The position numbers and the translations under genes are program-made. From positions 20,977-84,976 of the IMG/VR virus record IMGVR_UViG_3300030107_006096: 64,000 nt of DNA. One strand, given 5' to 3'. Source of the stretch: a virus. A model generated the notes under the pieces. It saw nothing but the letters and a program-made list of their open reading frames with translations, searched no databases and was not told the origin of the DNA. Every line of letters begins with the position of its first letter. Within the stretch, counting starts at the first letter, position 1. This document shows, piece after piece, positions 1 through 12,193 of the stretch.

Positions 1-1
1 T

Positions 2-2035
2 GGACCTTTTTATGATATAACCAATCAATACAATGGAGCAGACTCTTATGGTCTAGGGAGTAGAACAATTTGTGAGAATTATTCCGGAGTCCCTTGTCGA
101 AGATTAGGAAAAGATTTTGTAGATCTTAACGTGGTTCCGGGAGAAACTTATCACTACTATACAACAAGTGTAAATGTATTTGATTCTAGCAATTCAATTT
201 ACGAAAGTAATCCAAGTCAAGTTGTGAGCATCACTGTTCCATCAACGAAATCAGGATTAGTCAATCAAGGAAATTATCGTAACATATTTGATCCAGATGA
301 TGGAAACTCTTCAAGTTCAGATCATATTATTTATGATGACGGAATCGTACCAATAGAAAATACATATGCAACATACTTTGATTTAATTGAAGGGTATAGA
401 TTGGGAAATAATAACCTATCAATTCCTTTCTTTGGTTTTGTAAATCCTTTTGAAAGTCCTTTACAGCCTGGCGTAGATCATACGAACTTCCCATTATACT
501 ATAGAATATCCGGAGACGATCTAAACTACGATCCTATTGGTATTCCAATGCCAACTGATCCAACATCATATCAATATATCATGGGATATTCTCATGAAAC
601 TGACAGTGATATTACTGGTATTGATTATGAATCTAATTATAAGTTAGCATTGGGATCTTCAAATCAAAATGGTCTTGCATTAATTAATTATCTAGATTCA
701 ATAGAAACTTTATGGTTGACAAGAAATTTTCCAAATCCAAATAATGAAAATCTTAGGAGTAAACTTGAACCTTACTACCATTCAAAAATTCATTTTAGCA
801 ACATCAAAAATCTTAAAAAGTTAGTAATTAATCCAGCTAGATATGGAAACGGAAGAAACGATTATGGAGAGGATTGGTCATATAGTGGTTCTTCTTCTCA
901 GGGGGACTCGCCCGAAACATACTTAGGTTACTATAGTGGAGTATACTTAGAAAATGATATCGATATACTTGGTAACTTAGAAGTTTTAATTGCTAGAGAT
1001 TCAAATCTAGATACCTCCTTCCAAAGCATGGAATATTTTAATTTCTATGACTTAAAATCCGTAAAGCATTTGGACTTGTCAAACAACAAATTGTATGTTG
1101 TTGATTATGATATTGACTCCACACATGGCATACACAATTTAGAAAAATTATATCTAAACAACAATAAAATAGGATCAAACAGTACAGCATGGATAGAGGA
1201 CTCAGCATATCCCGATCAAAATGATTCTATGCCTTTGTTTACACAATCTTTTAGTAATTTAAATATATGTGACGTTAGTAACAACGACATAAGAACTTTA
1301 AATAATACAACTGATATAGATACCGAAGAAACATTTATGGAAAATTTAAATGCTTCTAGTAATCCAAGACTAGGAATAGACGGAGAGTTTTTGATGAAAT
1401 CTCCAAACTTGAAATACTTAAATTTAAACTCTACAAATCTTCAACAAGGGGTAAGAATTAAGAATGCTTCTAATCTAGAATTTGCCACAATCAAAGGTGG
1501 TCAACTTAGAAGGTTATCAGTTTCTTCTAATACAAGACCAGATACATTTTCAAATCTTGAGCATTTAATTCTAGGATCATCAAATGCAGAGTTCACAACA
1601 TTAAACTTGAGATACGGTAATGGAAACAATCCTCAAGGCGAATATGCAGCCGCAGGAGGAGAGGGAAATTATTACGACTATGGTTTTTCGACATATAATT
1701 TAAGATCATTAGATGTTTCCGATTGTCCTACACTACAAAGTTTACATTTACCGCATTCAAGTGACTCTTACAGTGATGTTGCGAAAAAATACTTAGAAGT
1801 AGTTAACATTAGTAATACTAAATTAGGACTGCAAGCATCATTAGATTCCTTTATGGATAATGAAGCATTTTCTCCTACAAATTATCCATCGGGTCATGTT
1901 TTAGAAGTAATAGCAAAAAATGTTAAAGATGTAAGTAATAATCCTTGTTATTTGTCTAATGGAAAGTATAATGAATTGATTTCTGCCTGGGCTTCTACAG
2001 GGAGAACTATATTGTTAACCATTGATGTTTTATAA
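2..2035 (+). CDS. Leucine-rich-repeat protein with FN3-like N-part (5' truncated)
   Basis: The reading frame is open from base 2, so the gene begins before the window; an in-frame GTG at 131 is not a convincing start. The visible N-part (through about base 240) has the PGETYHYYTTSVN... pattern and following strand of a fibronectin type III domain. From about base 950 onward there are irregular leucine-rich repeats (for example HLDLSNNKL, LEKLYLNNNKI, LKYLNLNSTNL) with long Asn/Ser-rich inserts. No transmembrane segment is seen. It lies directly upstream of the neck genes, where marine T4-like phages often carry baseplate or fibre genes, so a surface-exposed recognition role is inferred. The LRR assignment is firm; the role is not. 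Confidence 0.7.
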   Translation, partial: GPFYDITNQYNGADSYGLGSRTICENYSGVPCRRLGKDFVDLNVVPGETYHYYTTSVNVFDSSNSIYESNPSQVVSITVPSTKSGLVNQGNYRNIFDPDDGNSSSSDHIIYDDGIVPIENTYATYFDLIEGYRLGNNNLSIPFFGFVNPFESPLQPGVDHTNFPLYYRISGDDLNYDPIGIPMPTDPTSYQYIMGYSHETDSDITGIDYESNYKLALGSSNQNGLALINYLDSIETLWLTRNFPNPNNENLRSKLEPYYHSKIHFSNIKNLKKLVINPARYGNGRNDYGEDWSYSGSSSQGDSPETYLGYYSGVYLENDIDILGNLEVLIARDSNLDTSFQSMEYFNFYDLKSVKHLDLSNNKLYVVDYDIDSTHGIHNLEKLYLNNNKIGSNSTAWIEDSAYPDQNDSMPLFTQSFSNLNICDVSNNDIRTLNNTTDIDTEETFMENLNASSNPRLGIDGEFLMKSPNLKYLNLNSTNLQQGVRIKNASNLEFATIKGGQLRRLSVSSNTRPDTFSNLEHLILGSSNAEFTTLNLRYGNGNNPQGEYAAAGGEGNYYDYGFSTYNLRSLDVSDCPTLQSLHLPHSSDSYSDVAKKYLEVVNISNTKLGLQASLDSFMDNEAFSPTNYPSGHVLEVIAKNVKDVSNNPCYLSNGKYNELISAWASTGRTILLTIDVL

Positions 2036-2045
2036 TGGAGTTGAA

Positions 2046-2519
2046 ATGGAAGATAAAAATTTTAAGAATTCATCGTTTAAAGAAAAACTAGGAATGGCAA
2101 AAAGTTTTGCTCAGTCAGTAATTTCTAGGGGAATCACCAACAAAAAAGTAGATGCTACCACAAAACAGTTAAGGGTTATTAGTTGTTTTGGTGATGGGGG
2201 AGAACTCGTTCCATGTGAGTATCTAAGAGAAAGTAAAGAAGATTCCACTAAAAGTTTTTGTGGTGGTTGTGGCTGCGGAGATAGAAAAGGAACTTGGTTA
2301 AACGCTGATGCTTCTGAGTATAGTAAATTAGATTACCCAAAAGTTTCTTGTCCCTTACAAATGCCTGGTTTCACTAACTACGAAGAAAGTGAACCCGACG
2401 AAGCAGAAGAGCCAGTTACCAGAAGATACTATATTGAAAAAATGGAAATTGAAAGAATATCTAAAGTAAAGGTATCGCTGCCTGATCCCCCAAAACAGGA
2501 AAAGAAAGAGTCTGACTGA
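2046..2519 (+). CDS. Small Cys-rich protein, function unknown
   Basis: I start this 157-residue protein at ATG 2046, preceded by GGAG at 2037-2040. A longer frame from TTG 2022 would overlap the previous gene further. The centre holds a cysteine cluster (C-x5-C region, then CGGCGCG, then a lone Cys before PLQMPGF) that looks like a metal-binding or disulfide knuckle. The C-terminus is acidic then Lys-rich. I do not recognise the family. Its position between an LRR surface protein and the neck gene 13 suggests a virion-associated or assembly role, which is inference only. Confidence 0.6.
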   Translation: MEDKNFKNSSFKEKLGMAKSFAQSVISRGITNKKVDATTKQLRVISCFGDGGELVPCEYLRESKEDSTKSFCGGCGCGDRKGTWLNADASEYSKLDYPKVSCPLQMPGFTNYEESEPDEAEEPVTRRYYIEKMEIERISKVKVSLPDPPKQEKKESD

Positions 2520-2568
2520 AAAATAGGGTTGCTCCAACTTATACATAATATGAAAACAGGAGTTTCAT

Positions 2569-3375
2569 ATGGCAACCCCAAACTCAGTAGATTCTCTAAT
2601 TGATTACTGTTTCAGACGATTGGGAGATCCAGTAGTCGATATAAATGTTGACAGGCAGCAAGCAGAAGAACGTGTTGAAGATGCTTTGGATTTCTTTGCT
2701 GAAAGACATTTTGATGGAGTTGAAAGACATTACTATAAGTATAAAGTAACTTCCGACGACATCACAAATGGTTATATAGACACTTCAGGATTGACTGCTG
2801 GCAGCGGTGCAGGCTATACGGCTGCACCAGCAGGTGATAAAATTTTATCCGTCGTGAGGGTATATCCATTTGGAAGTCAAACTAAAAACATGTTTAGTGT
2901 TCGATACCAAATGTCTCTTCAGGATTATTTTGGTGTCAATCGTGGATTGAATGCTAGTAGTTCTATGGGAATCGCTAGTTTTGATTCTGCAAAAAGATTT
3001 ATTAGTCTTGTAGAACAAATGTTTAATCCTGAAAAGCAGTTTAGATTTAGTAAAGTTACAAATAGACTATACATTGATATGGATTGGGATGAAGATATTG
3101 ATGCAGGCGATTTCATAGTATTTGAGGCTTATTCTTTATTGAACGCAACAACATTCACTGAAATTTACAATGACAGGTTATTAAAAGAATATGTTACCTC
3201 TTTAATAAAACGTCAGTGGGGAGCAAATCTTTCTAAGTTTGAAGGTGTTCAATTGCCGGGTGGAGTTACTGTAAGGGGCGGAGAACTATTTAGAGAAGCA
3301 CAGGAAGAGATTCAGAGAATAGAAGAGAGAGTTCTTTTAGAGTATGAATTACCCCCTGATTTCATGGTTGGATAA
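2569..3375 (+). CDS. gp13: Neck protein gp13
   Basis: This 268-residue protein begins with a pattern typical of gp13 of marine T4-like phages: SLIDYCFRRLG, then an acidic-aromatic helix with FFAERHFDGVERHYYKYKV. T4 gp13 is somewhat longer (about 309 residues). It forms the head-tail neck with gp14. The start ATG 2569 follows the SD ACAGGAG. It is the first gene of the ordered block 13-14-15-16-17 and ends 4 bases before gene 14. The gap upstream (2520-2568) has no clear late-promoter octamer. Confidence 0.85.
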   Translation: MATPNSVDSLIDYCFRRLGDPVVDINVDRQQAEERVEDALDFFAERHFDGVERHYYKYKVTSDDITNGYIDTSGLTAGSGAGYTAAPAGDKILSVVRVYPFGSQTKNMFSVRYQMSLQDYFGVNRGLNASSSMGIASFDSAKRFISLVEQMFNPEKQFRFSKVTNRLYIDMDWDEDIDAGDFIVFEAYSLLNATTFTEIYNDRLLKEYVTSLIKRQWGANLSKFEGVQLPGGVTVRGGELFREAQEEIQRIEERVLLEYELPPDFMVG

Positions 3376-3379
3376 TTAA

Positions 3380-4306
3380 ATGGCAAGAAATCCCTATTTC
3401 AAAGACTATAGTGGCGAACAAGACGTTGCGGAAGATCTGACCATTGAAACGATAAAGGCAATGGGAAGAGATATGGTTTATATACCCAGAACCATTCTCA
3501 CCAAAGACGATATTTTTGGCGAAGACATTCTTTCGAAATTTTCCGATGGATATGACATTGAAATGTACATTCAGTCTGTAGATGGTTTTGAAGGTGAAGG
3601 AGACATCATATCAAGATATGGATTGCAGGTCAAAGATAGGGTAGAACTTTTAGTTTCAAGAAGAAGATTTGAACAAGAGGTTACGACTGTCGCTGGAATT
3701 AATAGGCCGCGAGAGGGAGATTTAATTTATTTTCCCCTAAGCAAAAGTCTTTTTGAAATTCAATTTGTTGAACACGAAAATCCTTTTTATCAACTAGGAA
3801 AACTTTACGTTTATAAATTATCATGTGAACTGTTCCTCTATGATCAGAAACAAGAAATTGATACAGGAATCAGTGACATTGATAGTGTTGAGGACGAAAG
3901 AAAAGAATATGTTATCAAACTAACTCTTGGAGATAGGGTCAGTGGCACGTCTTATGTAAATTACTTAGAGGGAGAGGAAGTATTTCAGGTATTGGGAGTC
4001 AATGGAGCAACTGCTGCCGACGCCACTGCAACAGCAACAGTTATTGACTGGGACTCTACGGGCAAGATTCTTCAAATTTCAAACGTGTCAGGAACGATTG
4101 CTACTGGATCAACAGAGAGTATAAAGGGATCTTTGTCTGCAACAGAATACAAAGTTACATCGAAAGATACTACAAATATTATTGCTCCAACTGAACCAGA
4201 AAATAGTTCAATGATGGGAGATAATGAAGATCTCGAATATGGAATTGATTTTGATAACATCTTTGACTTTACAGAAACAGATCCATTCTCGGAAGGTGAT
4301 TATTAA
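3380..4306 (+). CDS. gp14: Neck protein gp14
   Basis: A 308-residue protein with the gp14-like opening MARNPYFKDY and the segment around GRDMVYIPRTI followed by FGEDILSKF, which I associate with gp14 of T4-like marine phages. T4 gp14 is about 256 residues. The extra length here lies in a C-terminal region rich in Thr/Ala/Asp that reads like a small inserted beta domain (residues about 180-265). It works with gp13 to close the filled head and accept the tail. Its stop overlaps the gp15 start (TAATG). Confidence 0.85.
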   Translation: MARNPYFKDYSGEQDVAEDLTIETIKAMGRDMVYIPRTILTKDDIFGEDILSKFSDGYDIEMYIQSVDGFEGEGDIISRYGLQVKDRVELLVSRRRFEQEVTTVAGINRPREGDLIYFPLSKSLFEIQFVEHENPFYQLGKLYVYKLSCELFLYDQKQEIDTGISDIDSVEDERKEYVIKLTLGDRVSGTSYVNYLEGEEVFQVLGVNGATAADATATATVIDWDSTGKILQISNVSGTIATGSTESIKGSLSATEYKVTSKDTTNIIAPTEPENSSMMGDNEDLEYGIDFDNIFDFTETDPFSEGDY

Positions 4307-5190
4307 TGTTTAGATCTTTTTACAACGAATCTATTCGAAGATTAGTGGTCGCTTTTGGATCCCTTTTCAATGATATTACTTTGAAATCTACTAACTCATC
4401 TGGCAATGAGGAAATTATAAGAGTTCCTTTATCCTATGGACCAAAAGAAAAGTTTCTTCGAAGAATAGAGGAAGCAAGTTCAATATCAGGCACATCAAAG
4501 GTGCAAATGACATTACCTAGACTTGGGTTTGATATAACAGATATTTCATATGATCCTCAAAGAAAAAGAAATACTCTGCAACAAAGAAGAGAAATATTGC
4601 CTGGAGGCACTGGAGGCCAGGCCTCATATTCATATGCTGAAGTCCCTTATAATTTTAACTTTTCTCTTTACGGTTTTGTTAAAAATATGACAGACGCTCT
4701 TCAAATGACAGAGCAAATATTGCCCTATTTTACACCAGAATTCAATGTCACAATAAGATTCAATGACATCAATAAAAAAGTAGATGTTCCAATTATATTG
4801 AACAGCGTTTCAATTGAAGAAGACTATGAAGGAGATTTTGAATCTCGAAGAAGCATAATAACTCAATACGACTTCACGGCGAAATCATATGTATTTGGAG
4901 AGACACGAAAGAAAAATACCATTCTCTATACAGAAAATACTTTCTACAATCTTGTCGGAGATAATTATACAAGAAGTGGAGTAAGTGGTGCAATTTCAAG
5001 AGTGGATGTTGGAGTAAGTGGTGCTTCTGTTGATGGATCATATACTGGCTATACTATGAATAATTACACAACTTACACTAACATATATACAGTTGGACCC
5101 AGCGGATCAACAGTTGACGGTCAAAGATATATGGATACTTATGGAAATACATATTCGGGTGCGACGTATAATCCTCCGAATCCAACTTAG
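4306..5190 (+). CDS. gp15: Tail sheath stabiliser and completion protein gp15
   Basis: This 294-residue protein (T4 gp15 is about 272) has the characteristic N-terminus with FYNESIRRLVVAFGSLFND and the conserved block ending in PLSYGPKEKFL. gp15 caps the contractile tail as a hexamer and contacts the neck. The C-terminal 60 residues are low-complexity Tyr/Gly/Ser/Thr-rich, which is probably lineage-specific. The position between 14 and 16 is canonical for T4-like genomes. Confidence 0.88.
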   Translation: MFRSFYNESIRRLVVAFGSLFNDITLKSTNSSGNEEIIRVPLSYGPKEKFLRRIEEASSISGTSKVQMTLPRLGFDITDISYDPQRKRNTLQQRREILPGGTGGQASYSYAEVPYNFNFSLYGFVKNMTDALQMTEQILPYFTPEFNVTIRFNDINKKVDVPIILNSVSIEEDYEGDFESRRSIITQYDFTAKSYVFGETRKKNTILYTENTFYNLVGDNYTRSGVSGAISRVDVGVSGASVDGSYTGYTMNNYTTYTNIYTVGPSGSTVDGQRYMDTYGNTYSGATYNPPNPT

Positions 5191-5197
5191 GTGAATT

Positions 5198-7353
<2,156 letters not shown>

Positions 7354-7355
7354 GT

Positions 7356-7363
7356 TATAAATA
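7356..7363 (+). promoter_or_regulatory. T4-type late promoter for gp18
   Basis: An exact TATAAATA octamer, the T4 late (gp55-dependent) -10 element, lies 58 bases before the gp18 start, in one of the few intergenic gaps. A late sigma factor gene (gp55) is present in this window. Confidence 0.8.
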
Positions 7364-7420
7364 TCGTAGATAAAAGATATAATTTCCAAATGAAATGATC
7401 ATTCTACAAGGAGAATTCAA

Positions 7421-9547
7421 ATGCCATTTAGTGTTAGCCCTAGTGTTACCGTAACAGAACTAGATCAAAGTTCAATCATCCCTCAAATCGCAACCACAAC
7501 TGGTGCATTCGTGGGAAGATTTGACAAAGGTCCCGTGGATAAAATCGTCGATATTTCAAGCGAGAAAGAACTTTTCGCAATTTTCGGAAAACCATCAGCA
7601 GGAGAAAGAGGAACAGACTGGTGGACATGCGCCAACTTCTTAAACTACAGCGATAAATTAAAGGTCGTTAGAGTTGATGAAGGTGGGGATCAATATAGCA
7701 CGGCATTGGGCGGCGGTGTTGGTTTGACTGCCGGTCGTCCTGCGGCACTTCAAGGAATAACCACTGGAGGAGTAACAACTCTTCCTAGAGTAGAATTTAA
7801 AGAACCGGGACAAATAGGAAATAGTTTAAGATTAGTTGTTTTCCCTGCCGGTGCAGGAGATCCTACTATTCTTTCTGGTACTGGTATTCGATCAGCAGCA
7901 GGAGGTATTGGAAATATTGGAAGTGTTGCAGATTGGAATACTGGCGGAACTGACACCTTTTCTGCCGGCGTCATGGTGAATCCTCTGGGTGGTTTCTATG
8001 CTCCCACTGATACTGATCTTTTCTCCTATAGACCGACAACAACGGGAGAAGTATATAAATCTCATAGAAATGGAATTTTAGCATCTGGAGTTAACAACAC
8101 CACGAACGGCGCAACTATGGATGAAGTTCATATTGCTCTTATTGATGAGAAGGGCTTGATTGCTTCGAATGAAGGAATTACTGGAACAGTCCTTGAAAAA
8201 TGGGAAGGTCTCTCTATGTGGAGAGGTGTTTACGACGGTGCAGGTAAAAACATCTACTATAAAGATGTAATCAATAATGAATCTAATTACATTACAATCG
8301 AAGAGGATATTGATAAGAGTTTGTTTGTAGCACAACATAAGCGTGGCAATGATCTGCCTTGGATAGGCGAAGATTCTACTTTTGGTCATGCAGTAACCGG
8401 CCACACGTTCTCAAATAACGATCCATTGTGGAGTCCCGGCACTACTTTCATGCCGATGCTTCAGTTCTCTGACATGTATACTAATGCGGGTGACAGTGTT
8501 AATCATAATGGCATATCCGCAGGTTATACTGCTTCACCATTAGCATATAATGTAGTATTCAGTGGTGGTCTAGATAGTGGAATCACTTGGCCATATGAAG
8601 GTGCAGGAACCGACAAGGGTAGTGGATTGTTCAATCCGCATCTGGCTGCGATTAAGAACGCATACAGAAAGCACTTTAGAGATTCAGAACAAGTTGATAT
8701 AGATTTGATTCTCGGTGGTGCCGCTGGAAAGATTCTTTCGGCAGATCTCATTGATATAGCAGAACATAGAAAAGATTGTGTCGCGTTTATCTCACCTCCA
8801 ATTTCACCAACTGAAACCGAATATAATTCTGTGGTTTACCAGTCAGAATTACATGGTTTCTCAGGACCTACAAATATCATTAATTATAGAAACGCAAATA
8901 ACTTAAATTCATCTTACGCAGTAATGGACACTGGATGGAAGTATATGTTTGATTCATATAACGGATTCTTCCGATGGGTTCCATTGAATGCAGATGTTGC
9001 TGGACTTTGTGCAAGAACTGAAAATACACAGGAAGCATGGTTCTCTCCTGCTGGATTTAATAGAGGAAGAGTTCAGGGTGTAGTCAAACTTGCAATCAAT
9101 CCAGATAAAGCTGAACGAGATAGACTGTATGCCGCAGGAATTAATCCTGTAGTTTCTTTCCCCGGAGAAGGAACAGTATTGTTTGGTGATAAGACTCTAC
9201 AAAGAAGACCAAGTGCATTGGATAGAATTAATGTACGAAGGTTGATGATTCACTTGGAGAAAGCAATCGCTACTGCTGCCAAGTTCCAACTCTTTGAGTT
9301 TAACGATGTCTTCACTCGAAGATCTTTCGTTAGCACGATCACTCCTTTCTTAAGAAGAGTTCAAGCGAAGAGAGGAATTACAGACTTTAGAGTTGTATGT
9401 GATGAAACAAACAATGATACTTCTGTTATCGAAAATAATCAATTCGTAGCAGACATATTCATCAAACCAGCAATGTCAATCAACTTTATAAATCTGAACT
9501 TCGTGGCTGTTCGACAAGATGCAACTTTCACAGAATCTACTACCTGA
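7421..9547 (+). CDS. gp18: Contractile tail sheath protein gp18
   Basis: A 708-residue protein (T4 gp18 is 659). The N-terminus, with PSVTVTELDQSSIIPQIATTTGAFVGRF, is the classic phage sheath signature. The C-terminal third (INVRRLMIHLEKAIATAAKFQLFE... through FVADIFIKPAMSINFINLNF) is the conserved inner sheath domain that packs on the tube. The middle Gly/Ser-rich part is the variable outer domain. SD AAGGAG precedes ATG 7421, and the gene has its own late promoter at 7356. Confidence 0.96.
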   Translation: MPFSVSPSVTVTELDQSSIIPQIATTTGAFVGRFDKGPVDKIVDISSEKELFAIFGKPSAGERGTDWWTCANFLNYSDKLKVVRVDEGGDQYSTALGGGVGLTAGRPAALQGITTGGVTTLPRVEFKEPGQIGNSLRLVVFPAGAGDPTILSGTGIRSAAGGIGNIGSVADWNTGGTDTFSAGVMVNPLGGFYAPTDTDLFSYRPTTTGEVYKSHRNGILASGVNNTTNGATMDEVHIALIDEKGLIASNEGITGTVLEKWEGLSMWRGVYDGAGKNIYYKDVINNESNYITIEEDIDKSLFVAQHKRGNDLPWIGEDSTFGHAVTGHTFSNNDPLWSPGTTFMPMLQFSDMYTNAGDSVNHNGISAGYTASPLAYNVVFSGGLDSGITWPYEGAGTDKGSGLFNPHLAAIKNAYRKHFRDSEQVDIDLILGGAAGKILSADLIDIAEHRKDCVAFISPPISPTETEYNSVVYQSELHGFSGPTNIINYRNANNLNSSYAVMDTGWKYMFDSYNGFFRWVPLNADVAGLCARTENTQEAWFSPAGFNRGRVQGVVKLAINPDKAERDRLYAAGINPVVSFPGEGTVLFGDKTLQRRPSALDRINVRRLMIHLEKAIATAAKFQLFEFNDVFTRRSFVSTITPFLRRVQAKRGITDFRVVCDETNNDTSVIENNQFVADIFIKPAMSINFINLNFVAVRQDATFTESTT

Positions 9548-9552
9548 TAGAG

Positions 9553-9560
9553 TATAAATA
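9553..9560 (+). promoter_or_regulatory. T4-type late promoter for gp19
   Basis: An exact TATAAATA lies between gp18 and gp19, 23 bases before the gp19 ATG. It has the same octamer and downstream SD arrangement as the other structural genes. Confidence 0.78.
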
Positions 9561-9582
9561 GTAACAGTCAAGGAGAATATAA

Positions 9583-10101
9583 ATGTCAATAGATACTTTT
9601 GCTGACAAGTTTAGAGGGGGAATGAGACCTACACTCTTTAGAGTGGATGGTAACATTCCAGGCCAAAACACATCAAGTGAGGATAGAACTTTCTTCATTA
9701 AGTCATCTCAATTCCCCGCATCTACTGTGGGTGTAATTGAAGTGCCATATAAAGGAAGAAAGATTAAAAGACCCGGAGATAGAACATTTGCTGAATGGTC
9801 AATTACTGTTTTAGCAGATGAAGCGGGAAGTATTCGAGCAGATTTTGTTCATTGGTTGGAAAGAATTAATTCCCATCAAAATATTACAGTTTCTGATAAT
9901 GTAAATGATATCTTTGCTGAGTGGAGTATAACTGCTCTTGGTGTTAATGATCAACCATTAGATACAATTACACTTGTGAGATGCTTCCCAACAGAAGTTG
10001 GAGCAATGGATTTCAGTTACGAAACTACAGATTCGGTAGCAGAGTTTACTGTAACGCTGCAATACGATTACTGGTTAGGCGGCGGTGCAGCCGGCTCCTG
10101 A
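9583..10101 (+). CDS. gp19: Tail tube protein gp19
   Basis: A 172-residue protein close to T4 gp19 in length (163). It has the tube-protein layout: N-terminal FADKFRGGMRPTLFRVD, the loop FFIKSSQFPASTVGVIEVPYKGR, and the helix FVHWLERINSH. Its subunits stack as hexameric rings inside the sheath. It is paired with gp18 upstream and gp20 downstream, as in T4. Confidence 0.93.
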   Translation: MSIDTFADKFRGGMRPTLFRVDGNIPGQNTSSEDRTFFIKSSQFPASTVGVIEVPYKGRKIKRPGDRTFAEWSITVLADEAGSIRADFVHWLERINSHQNITVSDNVNDIFAEWSITALGVNDQPLDTITLVRCFPTEVGAMDFSYETTDSVAEFTVTLQYDYWLGGGAAGS

Positions 10102-10121
10102 TTAATTGAAAGGTTTACATT

Positions 10122-11678
10122 ATGCCATTTGACCTCTTTGGATTTACTATTGGAAAGAGGGGAAAGGAATCCCCTAAACCAACTACATTTGAAAATCAGG
10201 CCGACAAAAGCATCAAGTCTTTTGTCGGTCCTGATGATTATGATGGAGCCATGACAGTTGAAGCTGGTGGTGTCTTCGGAACATATATTGATTTTTCCGG
10301 AGCAGTAAAAAACGAAAACGATTTAGTTCGTAGATTTAGATCAATGTCACTATTTCCAGAAGTGGATATGGCAATAACTGACATTGCAAATGACGCAATC
10401 GTTTTTGATGATGAGAAAAAACCAGTTCAAATAAGTCTGGGCGAAACTAATCTATCAGATAATATTAAGAAAAAGATAGAGGATGAATTCGAATCAATCC
10501 TTTATCTTTTAAATTTCAATAACAAAGGTTATGATATATTCAGAAGATGGTATGTGGACAGTAAATTATTCTACCACATCATTATCGATGAGAATAATCC
10601 TAAAAAGGGAATAAAAGAATTACGACCGATCGATCCTGTTAAAATTCAAAAGATAAGAAAAGTTAATAAACAAAATCTAAAAGCTAATGGAGCGTCTGTT
10701 CCCATAGTAACAGACGTTGAAGAATTCTTTCTTTACGTTGAAACTGATAAACAGGCTTTATACCAAACATCAACGCAAGGTTTAAAAATTGCACCCGATT
10801 CAATTTGTTACGTTCATTCAGGACAAATAGATACCGGATCTAAAAGAGTAATAGGTTATCTACAAAAAGCAATTAGACCTTTAAATATGCTTCGTCAGAT
10901 CGAGGATGCTGTCGTTGTATATAGAATCTCCCGAGCGCCGGAAAGAAGAATTTTCTATATCGATGTTGGTAACTTACCAAAACAAAAAGCAGAACAATAT
11001 CTCAAAGGAATTATGAATCGTTATCGTAATAAGATAACGTACAATGAAACAACTGGTGAAATTGAAGACGATAGAAGGCACATGAGCGTTCTTGAAGATT
11101 ACTGGTTGCCAAGACGAGAAGGTGGCAGAGGAACAGAAATTTCTACTCTTGATGGTGGACAAAACTTAGGAGAGATGGAAGATGTCATGTACCTACAGAA
11201 AAAATTATATCGTGCGTTGAATGTTCCTCCTTCAAGATTAGAAGCAGAGAATGGCTTTAATATGGGAAGATCTGCTGAGATTACTAGAGACGAAGTAAAG
11301 TTTTCAAAGTTTGTAGATCGACTTAGAATGAGATTTTCTGAATTATTCTTAAGATTGCTTCGTTCACAGTTAATATTAAAGGGAATAATTAAGCAGGAAG
11401 ACTGGGATAAAATTTATCAAAACATTGCTTTTAAATTTAAGACAGACTCTTATTTCCAAGAATTAAAAGAGAATGAAATTCTTAAAGAACGAGCAGAGAT
11501 GTTAAGAGATTTGGATGAATATATTGGAAAGTATTATTCGATTGAATATATTCGAACGAGAGTATTACATCAAACTGAAGAAGAAATAAAAGAAATAGAT
11601 TCACAGATAAAACAAGAAACCGATCAAGGTTTAATAGATTCGGGTGAAGAACCTGAAGGAGAGGAAGATTTTGAATGA
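10122..11678 (+). CDS. gp20: Portal vertex protein gp20
   Basis: A 518-residue protein, nearly the length of T4 gp20 (524). It contains the portal-family core around the RSMSLFPEVDMAITDIANDAI block, the KLFYHIIIDENNPKKGI strand pair, and the well-conserved stretch NVPPSRLEAE...GRSAEITRDEVKFSKF. The gp20 dodecamer is the gate through which gp17 pumps DNA. Its stop overlaps the next start (ATGA at 11675). Confidence 0.96.
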   Translation: MPFDLFGFTIGKRGKESPKPTTFENQADKSIKSFVGPDDYDGAMTVEAGGVFGTYIDFSGAVKNENDLVRRFRSMSLFPEVDMAITDIANDAIVFDDEKKPVQISLGETNLSDNIKKKIEDEFESILYLLNFNNKGYDIFRRWYVDSKLFYHIIIDENNPKKGIKELRPIDPVKIQKIRKVNKQNLKANGASVPIVTDVEEFFLYVETDKQALYQTSTQGLKIAPDSICYVHSGQIDTGSKRVIGYLQKAIRPLNMLRQIEDAVVVYRISRAPERRIFYIDVGNLPKQKAEQYLKGIMNRYRNKITYNETTGEIEDDRRHMSVLEDYWLPRREGGRGTEISTLDGGQNLGEMEDVMYLQKKLYRALNVPPSRLEAENGFNMGRSAEITRDEVKFSKFVDRLRMRFSELFLRLLRSQLILKGIIKQEDWDKIYQNIAFKFKTDSYFQELKENEILKERAEMLRDLDEYIGKYYSIEYIRTRVLHQTEEEIKEIDSQIKQETDQGLIDSGEEPEGEEDFE

Positions 11679-12193
11679 ATAAAAATCTAAAAGACATGTT
11701 GAGTGCATCTATTAATAATGACATCGATTCTTTTACAGCATCCTTTGAAGCTGAAGTTAATGATAGAATTTCTTCGAAGATAGCACAAAAGCATTCTGAG
11801 GTTGCTCAGAATGTGATGAAAGATGAAACACAAGTAGAAGAGGCTTTTTCGAAACAATCTAGATCAAATAATTATGACTTCAGAAGCAAAAATGATTTGA
11901 ATAAATTTGTAAAAGCAGTTATGAAAGCTGGAGTTAAAAAAACTAATTTAAAGATATCAGGTACGAATGTTGTAGTGAAAGATTTGGATGATGGTGACAT
12001 GGGAGAGATTATTTATTTTATGGCAAAAGATATGAAAGCAGTCACCGAATCTAAAGATACTAAAATAGAAAAAAACCTAAATAATTGGCAAAACGATGAA
12101 GATCTAATAAGCAATTTAATGAATTGCATAGAGTCCGAAGATTATAGTAATATCTTAGATTTAGCAGAGGAACTATCAAATGACATTAACTAA
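11675..12193 (+). CDS. Putative prohead core protein (gp68-like position)
   Basis: A 172-residue acidic, helical protein translationally coupled to gp20. T4 has the prohead core genes 67 and 68 exactly here, between 20 and 21. Sequence alone does not identify it. The N-terminal helix (LKDMLSASINNDIDSFTASFEAEVND, given here only as residues 5-30) and high Lys/Glu/Asp content fit an internal scaffold component that the gp21 protease would later degrade. Confidence 0.6.
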   Translation: MNKNLKDMLSASINNDIDSFTASFEAEVNDRISSKIAQKHSEVAQNVMKDETQVEEAFSKQSRSNNYDFRSKNDLNKFVKAVMKAGVKKTNLKISGTNVVVKDLDDGDMGEIIYFMAKDMKAVTESKDTKIEKNLNNWQNDEDLISNLMNCIESEDYSNILDLAEELSNDIN

